Source: Gordionus sp. m RMFG-2023 | Lineage: Eukaryota; Nematomorpha; Gordioida; Chordodea; Parachordodidae | Length of the DNA: 64,000 bases | Assembly (NCBI RefSeq): GCF_954871325.1 | Contig: NC_088775.1 | Location: 60,551,561 to 60,615,560, forward strand | Reading direction: 5' to 3' | Part shown: in pieces, positions 19,001 to 34,000 of the stretch | Numbering within the stretch: the stretch's first letter is position 1 | Layout of the letters: each line of letters opens with the position of its first letter | Translations under genes and position numbers: made by a program | The notes under the pieces: model-generated | Told to the model about the DNA's origin: nothing | The model's database searches: none | Seen by the model: only the letters and a program-made list of their open reading frames with translations

Positions 19001-22000
19001 ACCACTATTCATCCTATGATAGCATATTATAATAATAAGGGCAATATAGAAAACCTTAATTATATGGTAATATCAGAGTCACTTCAACATAATGTTATGC
19101 AGTACATTTATACCAGACTAAAATGATAAAATTTTTGACTAATCAATTCAGCAAAAAGCCAAACAAAATATATTACTGCTCTGACGGATCAGCTGCACAA
19201 TATAAATACAGAAATTTTTTTATAAATCTGTTATCATGAATCAGATTTTGGTGTAGCAGTTGAATGGTATTTTTCAGCTACATCCCATGGAAAAGGTCCA
19301 TGTGACAGCCTTGGCGGAACATTAAAAAGATTAGCAGCACGTTTAAGCCTTCAGCACATCAGTTCTGGACACATTTTAACGCCAGTTGATTTATATCAAT
19401 TTTCAAAACAAAACATGCCATCAGTAAATTTTACATGTATAACCAACGAACTATACAATTTACAAGAGATTAAACTACGAGAAAGATTCAATTTAGCTCG
19501 TCCCATTCTAGGAACTCGGGAAATACATGCTGTATTTCCTTAGAGTTTAAGTAAACTTAAATTAAAAATATATTCATATGCAGAGGACTTTTAAATTAAC
19601 AATATCTCAAATGCCAATAATTTGCCTTTTGCAATTTGTCTTTTGCCGATATTAAAGGATTTGTAACATGTGTTTATGACGATTTTTAATTGTTAGCCAC
19701 AGTACTAAAAAAGAATGAAATTACTGAGGAGATATATATTTCCTTTTTACATCCCCGTGGACCATAATCATCCTTCTTTTACCCCACAATTGCTGTAAAG
19801 ATATGGTTGGTTACCCATTAATCAAATAATAACAGTAGTAGATCCTATTATGGTGACAGGACGTACCTACAAATTATCGTCTCAAGAAATTCTACTAATA
19901 AGCACAAAATGGGATAAGATTAAAACAAGAGGTATTTATTTTTATATTGTTTGTTTGTTCAAAATTTTAAAATATGTTTATTTTACAATATAGCGTCAAT
20001 AAAATAATATCTGTATGGGCTGCCTGCTTACATATCGACCCAGGACATGATTCTTGGTTATACTCAATTGATTTTTTAATTTTAATCACATTACTATTCA
20101 TATTTATATTAAATATTATATATTATAAAAAAATTTAATATAACGCCATCTATATTGCATTTTTTTATTTATAAAAATCAAATAAAATTAAATAAAACAA
20201 AAATGGCTATCGAGATGGCGTATGTCTTTGGATCTGGTTGAGCTAGCACGCTAAAATTTTGATTTTATTAACATTTACAACATAAATAACTAACATGCCA
20301 AGTTTCAATCATTTTTGAGATGGTCAACTGAATCGCTGGTCGATTTGTCATGGAATTAATATATACCCTTTCAAATTTCTATACATTCAGTTTCAATAAT
20401 TTTTAGCTTTTTTTTCTTAGAAGGTTATTTTAAAATTACTTTTTTCATTTTCATTTTTTTTATTATCATTATCATTTTCATTTTTTTAATTTTAATTTTT
20501 TTTTATTTTCATTATTATTATCTTTCTAGCTATTATTCAATAACAAATATCAAATAATAGAAATATAGTATACAGATTTTATACTATTATCAGGAATCAT
20601 TATAAATATTTGAGCCATTTAAACATTTACATCAGGTAAACAATAGAATCAAATGATGCAGCCTATTGAAACATATAAATCTTATAATTAAATAATACTG
20701 TTCCTAGATGGCTTCAGATTCCTGAATGTTTTACTGTGGGAATTCAAAACTTGCCTTAGAATGTTTGATAATATCTTTTACATTTTCTTTTAACCAATTA
20801 TATTGTTCAACAAATTGAAGATCCTTGCTTTTTTTAATGAGAGCACAGCATATATTTTGTTGAATTTGGTTTTTACAGCTGCAGGTTTCTTCTTCACCTG
20901 ATCATAATTTAGTTTAAACCTTTCCAATTTACTCCCATATAATCTTACTTGTTGAATCTCTGTATTTTAAATTATTCCAAAGATTTCTATGCACTCTTAT
21001 ATTCTTCATAAATGAATATTATTAAACTAAAACTAATATTATTATAATATAAATGGCTATAATTTTTTTGATCATTAAATTTAATTAAATGGGCAGGAAT
21101 TAAGAGTTGTTTTAAAATAGAAAAGTCATTAAGTAATTTATTAAAAAAAATTCATAGATGAATCTTTTTATCCATCCAAGCCTTAGAATTTTTAATTTCT
21201 ACCAAATTGTTAATATAACTGCCCATTTCTTATTTTGAAAAATATAAAAAAATGATTTAGACTATTTTATTTTTGCATTAAAATTAGCTTTTTTTTCATT
21301 AAAGTTGAAAAATATATTTAATTATATTTTTGACATTTAGGTCTTAATTTGATCTTTTCCATTTTCTTTTGGTTTACTTTTTATAACAGTCATTAGGGAT
21401 ATGGCTCACTGATTTAAAAAAATTTAAATAAATTATTAGCTATGATTTAAAATTGTATAAGAAGTTGTATTCATTTTATGACTATGACTAACAGCTCTAG
21501 TTATTTTTCAGCTAAACTTAGTGTTTCCTCACCTATAGCCAGAAGCATAGATATACATCAGTAAAAAATCTCATAAATAATTTTTTTTTTCTCTTTAGCT
21601 TTCATTTTTTCTGGTGGTAAGCTCCTTCAACATTTCTCTCCACTTTAAGTTATTCATACAATCTCTTTTATCTAATTTATACTTCTTTATATTGGCTCTA
21701 ACTTTATGGCCCCATTGAAGTTTTGGCCTTCCTTTTTTACGTTTGCTCATCACTTCCAAACTCTCAACCTTATTTCCTATGTAGTTCATAGGCCTTCTCA
21801 TTGTGTGCCCATACCACCTAAGTCTGTTTACCATTAATCTTGGGCACTACCTTTAAACTACTTAGTATTCTTGTACTGCGCACTTTATCCTTTCTAGTTA
21901 CCCCAGCAGTCATCCTCAGCATTCTCATCTCCATAGTTTGTAGACTTCTCTCCTCTGATTCCTTGATTGGCCATATTTCCGAACTATATAGAATAGTTGG

Positions 22001-25000
22001 TTATACTATGGAACTGTAAATTTTTCCCTTTAATTTGTGTGGGATTCTTTTGTCAAATAGCACTCCAGATATAGATCTCCACTTTAACCACTTGATTAAT
22101 TTTACTCTATCTCTTTTTCTATTGTGCCGTTTGTTTGTATAGTGGAGCCCAAATATTTTCAGCTTTCAATTGCCAATATCTGCCATTCATTTATATCAAT
22201 ACTCTCTGTTTCATCTCTTCCTATCACTATGTACTCCGTCTTTTCTCTATTTACTTTTAGTCCGTGCTTTTTTAGGATATTTATCCAACTCACTAATCTT
22301 TCTTTCATTTCATTCTTGGATTCGGCAAGTATCACAATATCATCTGCAAATATCATATTCCACCGTACTGTTTGAGGTATAGACTGTGCTAATACATCTA
22401 TTACTGTGATGAAGAGAAGTGGGCTGAGAGCCGACCCTCTCCTTCGGCTATTGTGAAGCCTGCTGAAGTACCTGTTGTGCTACGGACCATTGTTGTATAG
22501 CCCATATACATATCCTGTATTATTCTTATATATTTTTCGGGCACCTCTTTGTGTGTAGCCCCCACTAGATAAGTTTTCTTGGGATTCGAAGACCTTTTCT
22601 AGATCGAGAAAGACCATGTGTAGCTTTTTGTTCTTTTCCCTGTATTTTTCCATTTGCCTAATTGCGTGGATAGCATCAGTTGTTGATCTTCCAAGCATAA
22701 AGCCAAACTGAGTCTCTCCTATTTCGATTATGTCTCTTAATCTTTTTTCTATTTTTTCATATAGTTTTAGACAGTGTGACATTAATATTATGCCCCTGTA
22801 ATTTTGACAATTAAATCTAAATTATCAAAAATATTTATGCTAGAGTCACAAAATATATATAATTTTGTATCCCTTGAAATTATGTAAGCAAATATTTACT
22901 TATTTTTGGTATAAAAGATTTTAGAGGAATTTTTTAGGTGCTGAAACTCTCTAGGAATGATTATTACCCTTTTTTGCACAAGTTGCCTGGCCAATTATAA
23001 TATTTCAAGCCTGGCCCAACACATAATAATTTTTTAAAAATTTTATGTGGCCTGGCCCATAAAAATTTATGAAAGTCAGGCCCGACCAATAAAAATTTTA
23101 CGAAAAGTTATTCCATCACTAAAGTTTTATGAAAAGTCTGCCCCAGACAGGTAATTTTTTCTACGAATTTTCCAGCTATACATTTAATGCTATACCTAAA
23201 TTTTTCAGGCATATACACAGGAAGTTGCTATGGGATGGATAATTAAAAAAATTTCTAGGTATTCAAGAATATCTTAATTTTCAGATTTATTAGAACTAGT
23301 GACTATCTAAAAATTAATGTATTGAAATATAAATTTTATAAAAAAAAATATATTAAGTATTTAAAATTTGATATATAAATTTAACTTTAATGAAAAAATT
23401 AAATGTTGGAAATATAGATAAACGCACAAAATTATTCTTAAGAATTATGTATATTTTTCAATGTTTTCATCAGCACTTAACTCAATCTATTTTCAGAGAT
23501 AGTACTATCATGTGTTTTTATTCATCTTAGAGAATGGTAGAAGTGCTAATGGGTAGAGTTGACAAAATATAATATTTAAATATGTTTGAAATTATGCAAA
23601 GTATCTATAGCATTTTTTAGAACATTATCAACCATAGTTGAGCCATCTTATTATCAGAAGTTGCCAGGCAGGCTTAAAGCGGATTTAACATACAGTTTAT
23701 CAAGCTTTTTAGATATTTTCCTGGCCTTGGTGAGCAGGTCATTTTTGTGGTTCTTATTTTTATCCATGTCATTACCTTTGAAGCATGTGGAAATGTGATT
23801 AGGGTAAGGGGTAGATAGTTGCATCCTTAATTTGCTGTGTCAGGGATTATTTGCTGGCAGGATCGGGAACTTATAGGGTAGTAAAGGCAAATGACAGGGT
23901 GTCTAGCCAGTGTTTTACAGAAGAATAATTACTTATCAAGGAAATCAAGTTTTTCGACAGGTGCCTCGCAAAACCTTTCCCCCTTAGGTATTCGTGAGAT
24001 GACAAATAGTTTTGGTGTCCCTAAAAATATTTCTACATCTGTATTTTATTTAAGATTTAAATATTGGAAACGTTTATCGTCGTTATGAGATATTTTTAAA
24101 ATAGCTTGCATGACATATTATAATTTGGTTTAACCACAAGTTCGGCCTGTAATGTTGCAATCTTATTTCTCTCCTTTCTCTAGGTAGTCCTCATCAGGCT
24201 AAAAATACGATCTGATAAGGCATTCGAATGGGATAATACATGCTCGCATATTTTTTCCAAGCATGGGGATTGATCGTTATTACAAATTGTACCTATTTAT
24301 CCTCTGCTTTTAGACCATTTATTTTGGGATATACTGGTCAATTATAAAAAATAGAGAGCATTACAATCTCCTCAAACAAGATATCAATGTCTAAGTCTAT
24401 CGGTATTTTTAATATATTTATTAAATTACAAAATCCATCAATTGATGATTTTTGTTCCAAGGTCATAACATTTATACATTTGTAAATAGTTATTAAAATC
24501 AAATTTTGATTGCAAACTCTAAAATTGTTTTAGTAAAAAAAATATCTCCTTTATTTAAAAGCCATTAATTTGGACAACATATGACCATTTTAAAATGATT
24601 TTTTTAACAAAAGAGCCGGAAAATTTGTTATCAATTTTTAGTTGTTAAGATAGCATAATTTTATGAATTTTTATTAACAAAGATTCTTCTGATTGCAATT
24701 ACACATTAACAGCATGTAGTAGATTTTCTACATGTGAAACCATGCCTTAATATGCCTCCGCTAATTCATTTTCGAAATATTTTTTGAAAACATTTGGAAA
24801 CAGCTATCTTTTTCATTTTAAAATATCTTTTTATAGGTTTATAATATTTTAAAATACTATCTGTTGTGTGGGTCTTTTTTTTATATTAAATTGTGAGGTC
24901 ATTCATTTTTAGTGATGAATATTTTTTTTGATTATTTTGCGCAATCATTCTTTTAATATATATTATTATTGTTTAAAAAGGTTTAATAAAAATTGTTATT

Positions 25001-28000
25001 TTTAGATTAATTATATTATTAATCAATTTACAATTATTTTGTATAAGATATAAAAAGATAAAACGAAATAAAAGGATTATAGTTATTTTCATTTTTTCCT
25101 TGCTCCCAAAATTATTTGTGTCTTAAAAACTTCACACAAAAGAGAAAAGTAAAAGAAAAAGAAAGATAAAAAGTGATTAAAGTAAAAAAACAATATTTAA
25201 ATATATTTATTAGATATGTACCGATATTTTTACCGGATCGGGCCGATATTTCACCCATTTTAAAATATCGGTTATCAGCCAATATTATAAAATTTTCCGA
25301 TCCGATATAAAATTTTTAAGAAAAATAAAATGTTATAAAAATTTTTTAAAAAAGTTATATCTAAAAAATCGAAATCCCATTTTTATGTTTATTTTTTTAA
25401 TAATAATTAATAAACATTCTGCCATATTGTTAATTTTTTGCGCATTCTGTTTATAAAAGTGTGCGATAATCTATTTTTAGTGAAGCTGGTGATATTGACA
25501 GTACCATCGCCGCGGACCCTCTGATAAATTGGAAATTTTGGAATTTCTAAATAGAAATCTTCTATATAATGTTAAATTTTTAAATATTTATTTCAAATTT
25601 CATAATATATTTGTTTATTACTTATTATGTATATAGATTAATGTTATTACTTATATATAAATGATTTAACAATAAAAATATTTTATATACTTTTATAATT
25701 GCAATTAAATTGAATTTAAACTCTAACTGATCATTATAATATATTTAAATGACATAAGTTATGGTATAGTTAAATTATAGATGTTATACTAATAAAAAGT
25801 ATATTAAAAATTAAAACCATTGGTATCTTTACAGAATACAAAATTAGATATGATATCGGATCGGTAATCGGGATATCGATTTAATATCGGGGATACCATC
25901 GGATAGGATCCCTCCAAAAAGTGGTATCGGTACACCCCTAATATTTATACAAAGTAAGTGAGAACAAAAAATAGAACCCCGCCAAATATAGTAATTTTTA
26001 TATTATCAATGGCGAATAGGGGCATCTAACAACTCACACCATTCCATATCTTACCACTCGACTTACTCTTTTAATTCAAACTCTTATTAGATGATCTAAA
26101 TTCATTTAAACATTTTATGACAATTTTTTCAACACTATTCCTTCCAAGATAGATAAAGTTAAAAGTGAATTCAATTTAGAGTCTAAAAAATTTCAAATGG
26201 TTATGGATGCAGGACCCAATGTAAAGAAAGGTGTTCGTCTAGGAGAATATGACAATCATTTATGTTTGGGGCATTGATTTCATAATCTAGTGACAGTAGT
26301 TGGAATAAAAAAATTAATAAAATAGAAATCATCAAAAAATTGAGAGAAATTATAGTTGCCTAAATATTCAAAACAGCTAATTTTGAAGATATAATCGAAA
26401 ATAGAAAATGCTTTGAATTGATATCATTTCATCGGATATTTTAGATTTGGGTGATAATGATCTATTTTACTAAAATCTTTTGGGTTTGATCATGATAGTG
26501 GAAATCAAAGATCATATTAGAAAAAACAAAAAACCTTAAAATTAAATGTGCCTATACTTTGACATAGTATTTTAATAATGTTAGAAAGTGTGAGTGGCAA
26601 TAACAAAAATCCTATAAATATTCTATTAAATAGAATGGAGAACGGATTTAAAATTATTTAACTCCGATTGGGACTTGGTGCATGAACTTTTAAATTTTCT
26701 TTGAACCTTCAAAATAACAATTGATTTTTATCCGCCTAAAAACGATGCACTATAAATTTATCCATATTATTTCTTAGTGAAATTAGAAATAATTTAATCG
26801 CAAAAGAATATGACAGTCCTCTTATAGCATCTCTTAAACAAAATATGCTTAATAAATTTTACATCATAGATTTCTAATAACCGATTTTCAGGTAGTATTT
26901 TAAAATATATAAATTAGTTTTTTTATTCATTTCTCTTTGTTTTATTTTTTACTTAGTTGTTAGGAGCACATTTGGATCATCGTTTTTAATCTATAATCAT
27001 TAAATGAATATTTAAAGGAAAAAATATAACTTCGGTGCGATTTTTATTTCTACACGATACCTCTCTGTTGCCTTACACGGACAACCGAATGTGAAACCGC
27101 AGAAGTTGCTTCAGAATTCGATTATCTTAAGATATAAGCTACAGCTACCATTCATCTATTCATCACAAGAATCTGGAACAATAACGTTATTTAACTAGTT
27201 TAGAAAAAGAGTGTTATTCATTATTTTCGCCTTATAATTTAGAGATAAACTATGTCTTAGATTTTTGGAAGATAAGAACATTGGATTTTATTAAACTTTC
27301 AATATTAGCTAGAAAGTCCGGCGACGGCGTTTCTTTTTAAAAACTCCGGCTGGCGACGCATACCGATTTAGACGCCTACACAAAAATCGAAGGCGACCTC
27401 AAATATTTATCTAATTTAAATTAAAATTTTAAATTTATTGGAAACACTTAAAATTAAATTTATACTTTAGCAAATTTTGAATTAAATTATATCTATAATT
27501 TAACGATTTTATTAAGTTTTAATTATCATGTATAAATATTATTTTATTTAGATTTACAGGATATAATAATTAATCTTTAAGTTCAGAGTGAGTAGCTATG
27601 GATATACGCTCGCTAGCTATGCTCGTAGCTGGAACACATACCCTATATTGAATTCATTTACAACTTCATCTATCTCGGAAGGAATAGTTTCGGCCGTATG
27701 CTTTTGAGTGACAAGATGATTAGTCAATGTATAAAATGTACTTTTAAAATAATTATCTATTTCATGAAATGTTAAGGTAATATAATTTCACCCTCTATAT
27801 TTATCAGTCCACACATCAAAAGTTGTAGCTCAAAATTTTGGACTTATATCAATTTTTTGACATATGTATGTTTTCATAGATAAACACACATCATCTGATC
27901 CACCCTGGTTAAGTGTTGTTCTATATGGCATATCTTTTGTATCTGAAATAATGCCATATTTCTACATAATAAAAACTTATTAAAAAAAACATGTTACATT

Positions 28001-31000
28001 AAATTCTGTGGGATTAGATCAGCTTTATTTAAATGATATTCTATTATAAAATAAGTAGATATTTTAACAGTTGAAATAAAAATTAAAATTGCACTATAAA
28101 AAATTATAAATATTTTACAATTTACCCTTAGAAAATCTTGCATTCCAGTATAATTTATGGAAGAGAATAGCATTAAATCCTTGCAACACATGAGAACATA
28201 ATTCCATACCAAAATACATTTATCTTTTTCGGGTCAATTATATCTTTTACAATGGGTTTGAAAAGTAATTTTAAATTTGAATTTTTCTTTTCTTGATAAT
28301 TCATGTTTGTCAAGTAAATGTTTCATTATGTTTGATGTGCAAATATTTTTTGAAAAAAGCTTGTTTAGATAACTGATTAAAAAATTCACAAATATTTTAA
28401 AAATAATTAAAAAATTTTCTCTGAAAATGACGAAATATTTTTACTCTCATCATCTTTATCAAGTACTATTTGCAAACACATATTACAAAAGACTTTATCT
28501 GCCGCAACAGGTTCTCTTATTATTTGTGTCAGTTTAATATTAAGGATCCAAAATGTTTTCATGCAAAAGAAGGTTTTGCTTGCAAAGAACTATATTTTGT
28601 TAGAGGATTTTGTAATGTTGCCCATTATAAAGTTTAGTCTTGCTATGTTAATGGCAATAAAAAGGAATTATTAATTAAAATTTCCTTTTATAATAAAAAT
28701 AATTTTTATATGATGAGGGGTTGTGGATTGCAATAAGAAAATATTGTATTAATAATTATTTAATTAATAGTTTTATACAAAAGTTTTGAAAGATCAAATT
28801 ATTGTAACTCTAAATTAAAACTTATAACTATATATAGAACAGATTATAAAATCTAACCTTTTTAAATCTCTTTAAGATTTACAAAGGAATAGCATTAATT
28901 AAAATATATAATAATACTTCAATACCTTTTAAATGATTAATCTAATAATATATCATCTTGCAGAGTTGTCAAAAGATACTTTTAAAAATCTTGATACAGA
29001 TGCATCGTCTAAAACCTATCTTGATACAGATAAAATTTTTAAATGATCTACAAATAGATATAATTTTTATCATACTTATTTAGAGGTTTCCCTGTTGTCC
29101 TTTTACGAAAATTCTTATTATGAGAGCACAAAATATGTAAACAATATTTTTATGAGAGCACAAAATATGTAAACAATATTTTTATGTTATTCAATTCGAA
29201 CACTAAATAAAATATTAATATAAAAATGTAAATACCCCTATTTTTATCATTCCTTTGATTAAATTCTAATTCAAAGCGAGCATCTATTAAAAAAAATTTT
29301 TTTTACATTAAACTAATAATTTATTTATTAAAAGTCAGGAAGATATCTTCAAAAAAATTTTAAAATATTCTAAATAAATTTATTTGCTTAAAATAATTTT
29401 GTATATCATTGGTATTGTTTTTTATCATTAATGGGCATCATATTCCTTTACATGATGAAAATATCCTTTACAATCTTGAACTGATATCTATAGATTTAAA
29501 TTGGGGAAAAAATAATATTTATTTATTTTTTAATATATATTTACAAAAATTATATACCAATATGAAATAAAATGAATTTTGCATTTTATTTTTATTATAA
29601 AAAGCGTTAAATAAATCAAAATGTATCTAAAAACAGATACAGACCCCATATTTTTATATAATATTTATTAATTTAAAAAAAAATAAAATCTCATTTTTTT
29701 GATAATTTAAAATATTTTTAATATTATTTTTCTTCTAATTATAATCCATAAATAATGTTTTTAGATCTGGTTGAGCTATGTCTAAAATTTGAATAATAAT
29801 AAAATTTACAACATAAATAAATATCATAATTCATTTATTTTAAATAAGATCGTCTGAAAGACTTGTTAATTTCCCATGGAATCCCCCATTTTGAAATGTA
29901 TTTATTAATTTTTTCTTTAACGATTTTTTACGTATAACATGGTAATTTAAATTAATACACATTAAAATTTTTTTTTTATCATATTCAACTAAAGGTGCAG
30001 CTATTTAGATGGAAAGCCTAAAGACACGCCAAAACCTTTTGCTGGTAATCAAGGTACTCAAATTATTATTGAAGATTTATTCTACAATCTACCAATAAGA
30101 AGGAAAGCTTTGAAATCTTATTCACATGAATATGCCAAGATATGTGATATTGTTATGAAGTTTGTTTTACTATTCATTTTAATTACTAATCCTTTTTTTT
30201 GTATAAACCAGATTTTAGTCGATAAAAGGTGAAATTTTAGTTGATTTAAACTTTGGTAGATTCTAAACTTTTCTTTAAGCTAGAGCTTCACAGTTACTAA
30301 TTGATTTTAATCGGGTATTTATAGATCTGGGTTCAGAATAAAATTGTAAATTTGGTTCATTTTAATCCTGCCTATAAGTCAGATTTTTAAAAATAATATA
30401 ATATATTTGATTTTATTATTTTTAAACTATTATTTAATATGTCAGTGAGCATCAAGGGAGGGCTAGGAGACTAAAAGCCCCGTGGGAGATTTTAAGAGGC
30501 CCCATAGTTGGGGGCTTCACCCCCTTATGGGCCTACAACCCACTTATACCCATCCTGCGGCCAGGAATTATATGATTATATTTGAAATCAACGACTCTAT
30601 ATTAAAATTTAAAATAATTATTATCTTTTTAATATTTATGTATGATCCATTATCGTAGGGGTGGACCAGTGGTGTATGTATGCTTGTAAACCGAAGGTCC
30701 CAGGTTCAATCCTGTAAGGAACTAAAAAAATTTGAGTTTTTCTTCGATGATGGATGGCTTTAACATATGATATGATAAATTTCTGAGCCTAGAAATGCCA
30801 CCCTGGTCACCGACAGGCTTGGGCAGCCAGGTGCTAGGATACTTGTCCAATAAACCAAAAAAGATGGCCAGCTGAATTCGTATGTCAGATGATAATGATT
30901 TCTTGGTCAGCAATAGGATGATGGTGACCTCGGGGGCCTCTCAAGCTCAATGTCTACTGTTATATTTGAATGTTTATATATATTTTAAAAGGTTACGCTA

Positions 31001-34000
31001 TTTGAATTATATATTTCTTACACTTTATATTATCTTATGGAGGTCAATGTAATTGCATATTAGTAGTAGTTAAATGACATAATTATAAAAGACTATATAT
31101 AGGAAACAATTTTATAATAAAGAATCTATTGTTTTGACTATAAAAAATGGCGACGAGATAAAAAAAATAAGAAAATCTAAATCGCGCGGTTTTCGGTCAA
31201 GTTTAAATAATATATAGAATTATAAAAAAAATTTCTGTATAAAAAAAAAATTATATATATTTAGAAATTATGGATAAAATTATTCTCCAGGACTTTAAAA
31301 ATGAGGATTGTTCTATCGAGGACTACGTTGATTATATCAAATATATACTAAATGTGAAAAATATTCCTCAAACTGACGCCACTTTAAAAAAATTATTTAT
31401 AACTTATGGAGGAATAAACATTATAACTGATATCAAAAAATTACTCTATCTTAGGAATATAGAGGAGGTAGGATGGATTGACATATATAAAATAGCAAAA
31501 CAACTATATAAAGATAAAAGAATTATTTTGGCATCAAGATTTGATTTCATTAGATTAAGTCGCGGGGCTACTGAATCCGTAATGAGCTATTTAAAAAAAG
31601 ATGCGAATTTGAAGACAATGTAGAACTGAGAATTCGAGATCAATTAATCGCCGGACTAAAGATGTCACAACTGGATAAAGAACTACTATTAAGATATCCA
31701 GATACTAAAGACGAAGACCAACCGTTAAGCTTAAACAAAGTGGTAGAATTGGCTTTAGCGATGGAACGAGCCGACTTAGAAATAAATAATACTGCTAAAA
31801 TGGTATACAAAATCAAAGAGCCGAATAAACATGATAATGATAATCAGATAAATCAACATGATAAAAATAATCGGCAGTATAATGATAATGATAAACGGCA
31901 CTATCAAAATGATAATAAAGCATATGTAAAAAGACAACTAGTGCCCGGGTATAATAACTACCATACAAATAATAATAGTAATTGGAGAAAACCATGCTAT
32001 TTCTGTAATCGGTTTCATGCTATTAGAAATTGTCCCGCCTACGGAAAATTGTGAGCAAATGTAGGAAACCAAACCTTTTCGCCGTATGTTGTGAAGCTAA
32101 AGAAAAGATTTACGGAACAAATTACAATAATAAAGAAGACAATTCGGATGTCTCAATAAGAAAAATATACAAATATGGGCAACATCCAACAATTGAGGTA
32201 TTAATAAACACCCAAAAAATTAAAATGGAATATGATACTGGCTCAGCAGTAACCATTATTAATGAAATAATATGGAATAAAATCGGAAAGCCAAAACTTA
32301 GAAGGGCTAAAGCACCATCTACATATGGAAATAATAGAATAAAAATTATGGGTGAAGCTGATGTAAAAGTACAATCGAATAATAACATAAAATGGCTTCC
32401 ATTATTAGTCACACAAACAAATGATGCAGCTCTATTTGGATTTTCATGGATTATCGAATTGACTTAGCGTTACCAAAAAATGTAAAAATCAATATGATCA
32501 ACAATAGATATAAATACAATGATAATGGTAACGTAAATATTGACAAACTATATAAAGAATTTGCTACGGTGTTTGATAATAAATTAGGTTTAATATAAAA
32601 ATGTCGTACCAGTAAAACTACAATTGGAAGAAAATACAAAACCAATTGCACTGCCAGCTAGGAGTACCGTTGCCTTTAAAAGTAGAAATTGAAAATGAAC
32701 TGAAACGTTTGGAAGAAAATAATATAATCAAAAAAATAGATTCATCAACAACAAGTGTAACCTGGAGTACTCCAATGGTAGGGGTACGTAAAACTTCAGG
32801 CGAACTACGATTATGTGGAGATTTTAAAGTAACGTTAAATAAATTTCTACTAAAGAAGAATTAATAGCAAAAATAGCTAATGGAAATAAATATACAACAT
32901 TAGATCTCAAAGATGCATACCTACAAATGAGCATTGACGATGAATCGCAAGAATTATTAACAATGGTAACACCAAATGGATACTACCGCTATTTACGATT
33001 ACCTTTTGGTATAGCTACAGCACCATTAATATTTCAACGATATATGGACGATTTACTGGCTGATTGTAAAGATACAGCAGTTTATTTAGATGATGTTATA
33101 ATCACAGGAAAAAATGATACTGAACATATTGAGAATATAAAACAAGTCCTTAAAAAATTACAAAATGCGGGATTAAAAGTCAAAACAAGCAAAATAAATT
33201 TTATGAAAGAAAAAGTATCATATTTAGGATACATAATAGATCAAAATGGAATACACCCGGATAAAAATAAAATAATAGCAATACTAAAATATCCATCGCC
33301 AAAAGATAGACATGACATAAAATCATTTTTAGGTAAACTATTATACACGGTTCATACCAAACTTACATGGAATCATAGCCGAATTACATAATAAAACTAG
33401 TAAAAATGTTAAATGGAATTGGACTAAAAAAGATGATGCATTATTTGAAAAAGCAAAAGGAATAGTAACAGAACACAATACTATACAATTTTATAAACCG
33501 GATCTTGAGTTAATACTAGAAACAGATGCATCAAACCAAGAATTTGGAGCTGTACTCTTGCAAAAATATAATAACGGTAACGAATACCCAATAGCTTACA
33601 CCTCGAGAACTTTACAAGATGCTGAAAAGAATTATTCAACAATCGACAAAGAAGCCAAAGCCATGGTAAACGGCGTAGAAAAATTTCATAACTATTTGTA
33701 TGTACGAAAATTTAAAATACGAAAGGACCATAAACCTTTAATAAAAATATATGGGGATAACAGAGATTTAAACGCTTTAACAAACCAAAGATTGTTACGT
33801 TGGGCTTATAAATTATCAGCATATGATTATGAAATAATGTATAAGAATGGCGCAAGTAATATAATTGCAGATGCTTTATCGCGAAACCCAATAGAGAAAA
33901 ATGATAATAAAATAAAAAGTGAAAATAAAACAGTAAAATATATACGAAATCTTACTTATGACACATTAACTCTATCAAGAAAAGAACTTAGAGATGAAAC

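Noticed and set aside
22124-22382. Open frames on the + strand
   Set aside because: They are antisense to the LINE reverse-transcriptase region with the FADD box.
23586-24088. Host genes from two open frames of 65-70 codons
   Set aside because: No recognisable domain, no splice context and mixed readability on both strands.
30722-30913. Open frame of 63 codons on the - strand
   Set aside because: It lies within the left half of the SINE and has no family resemblance.
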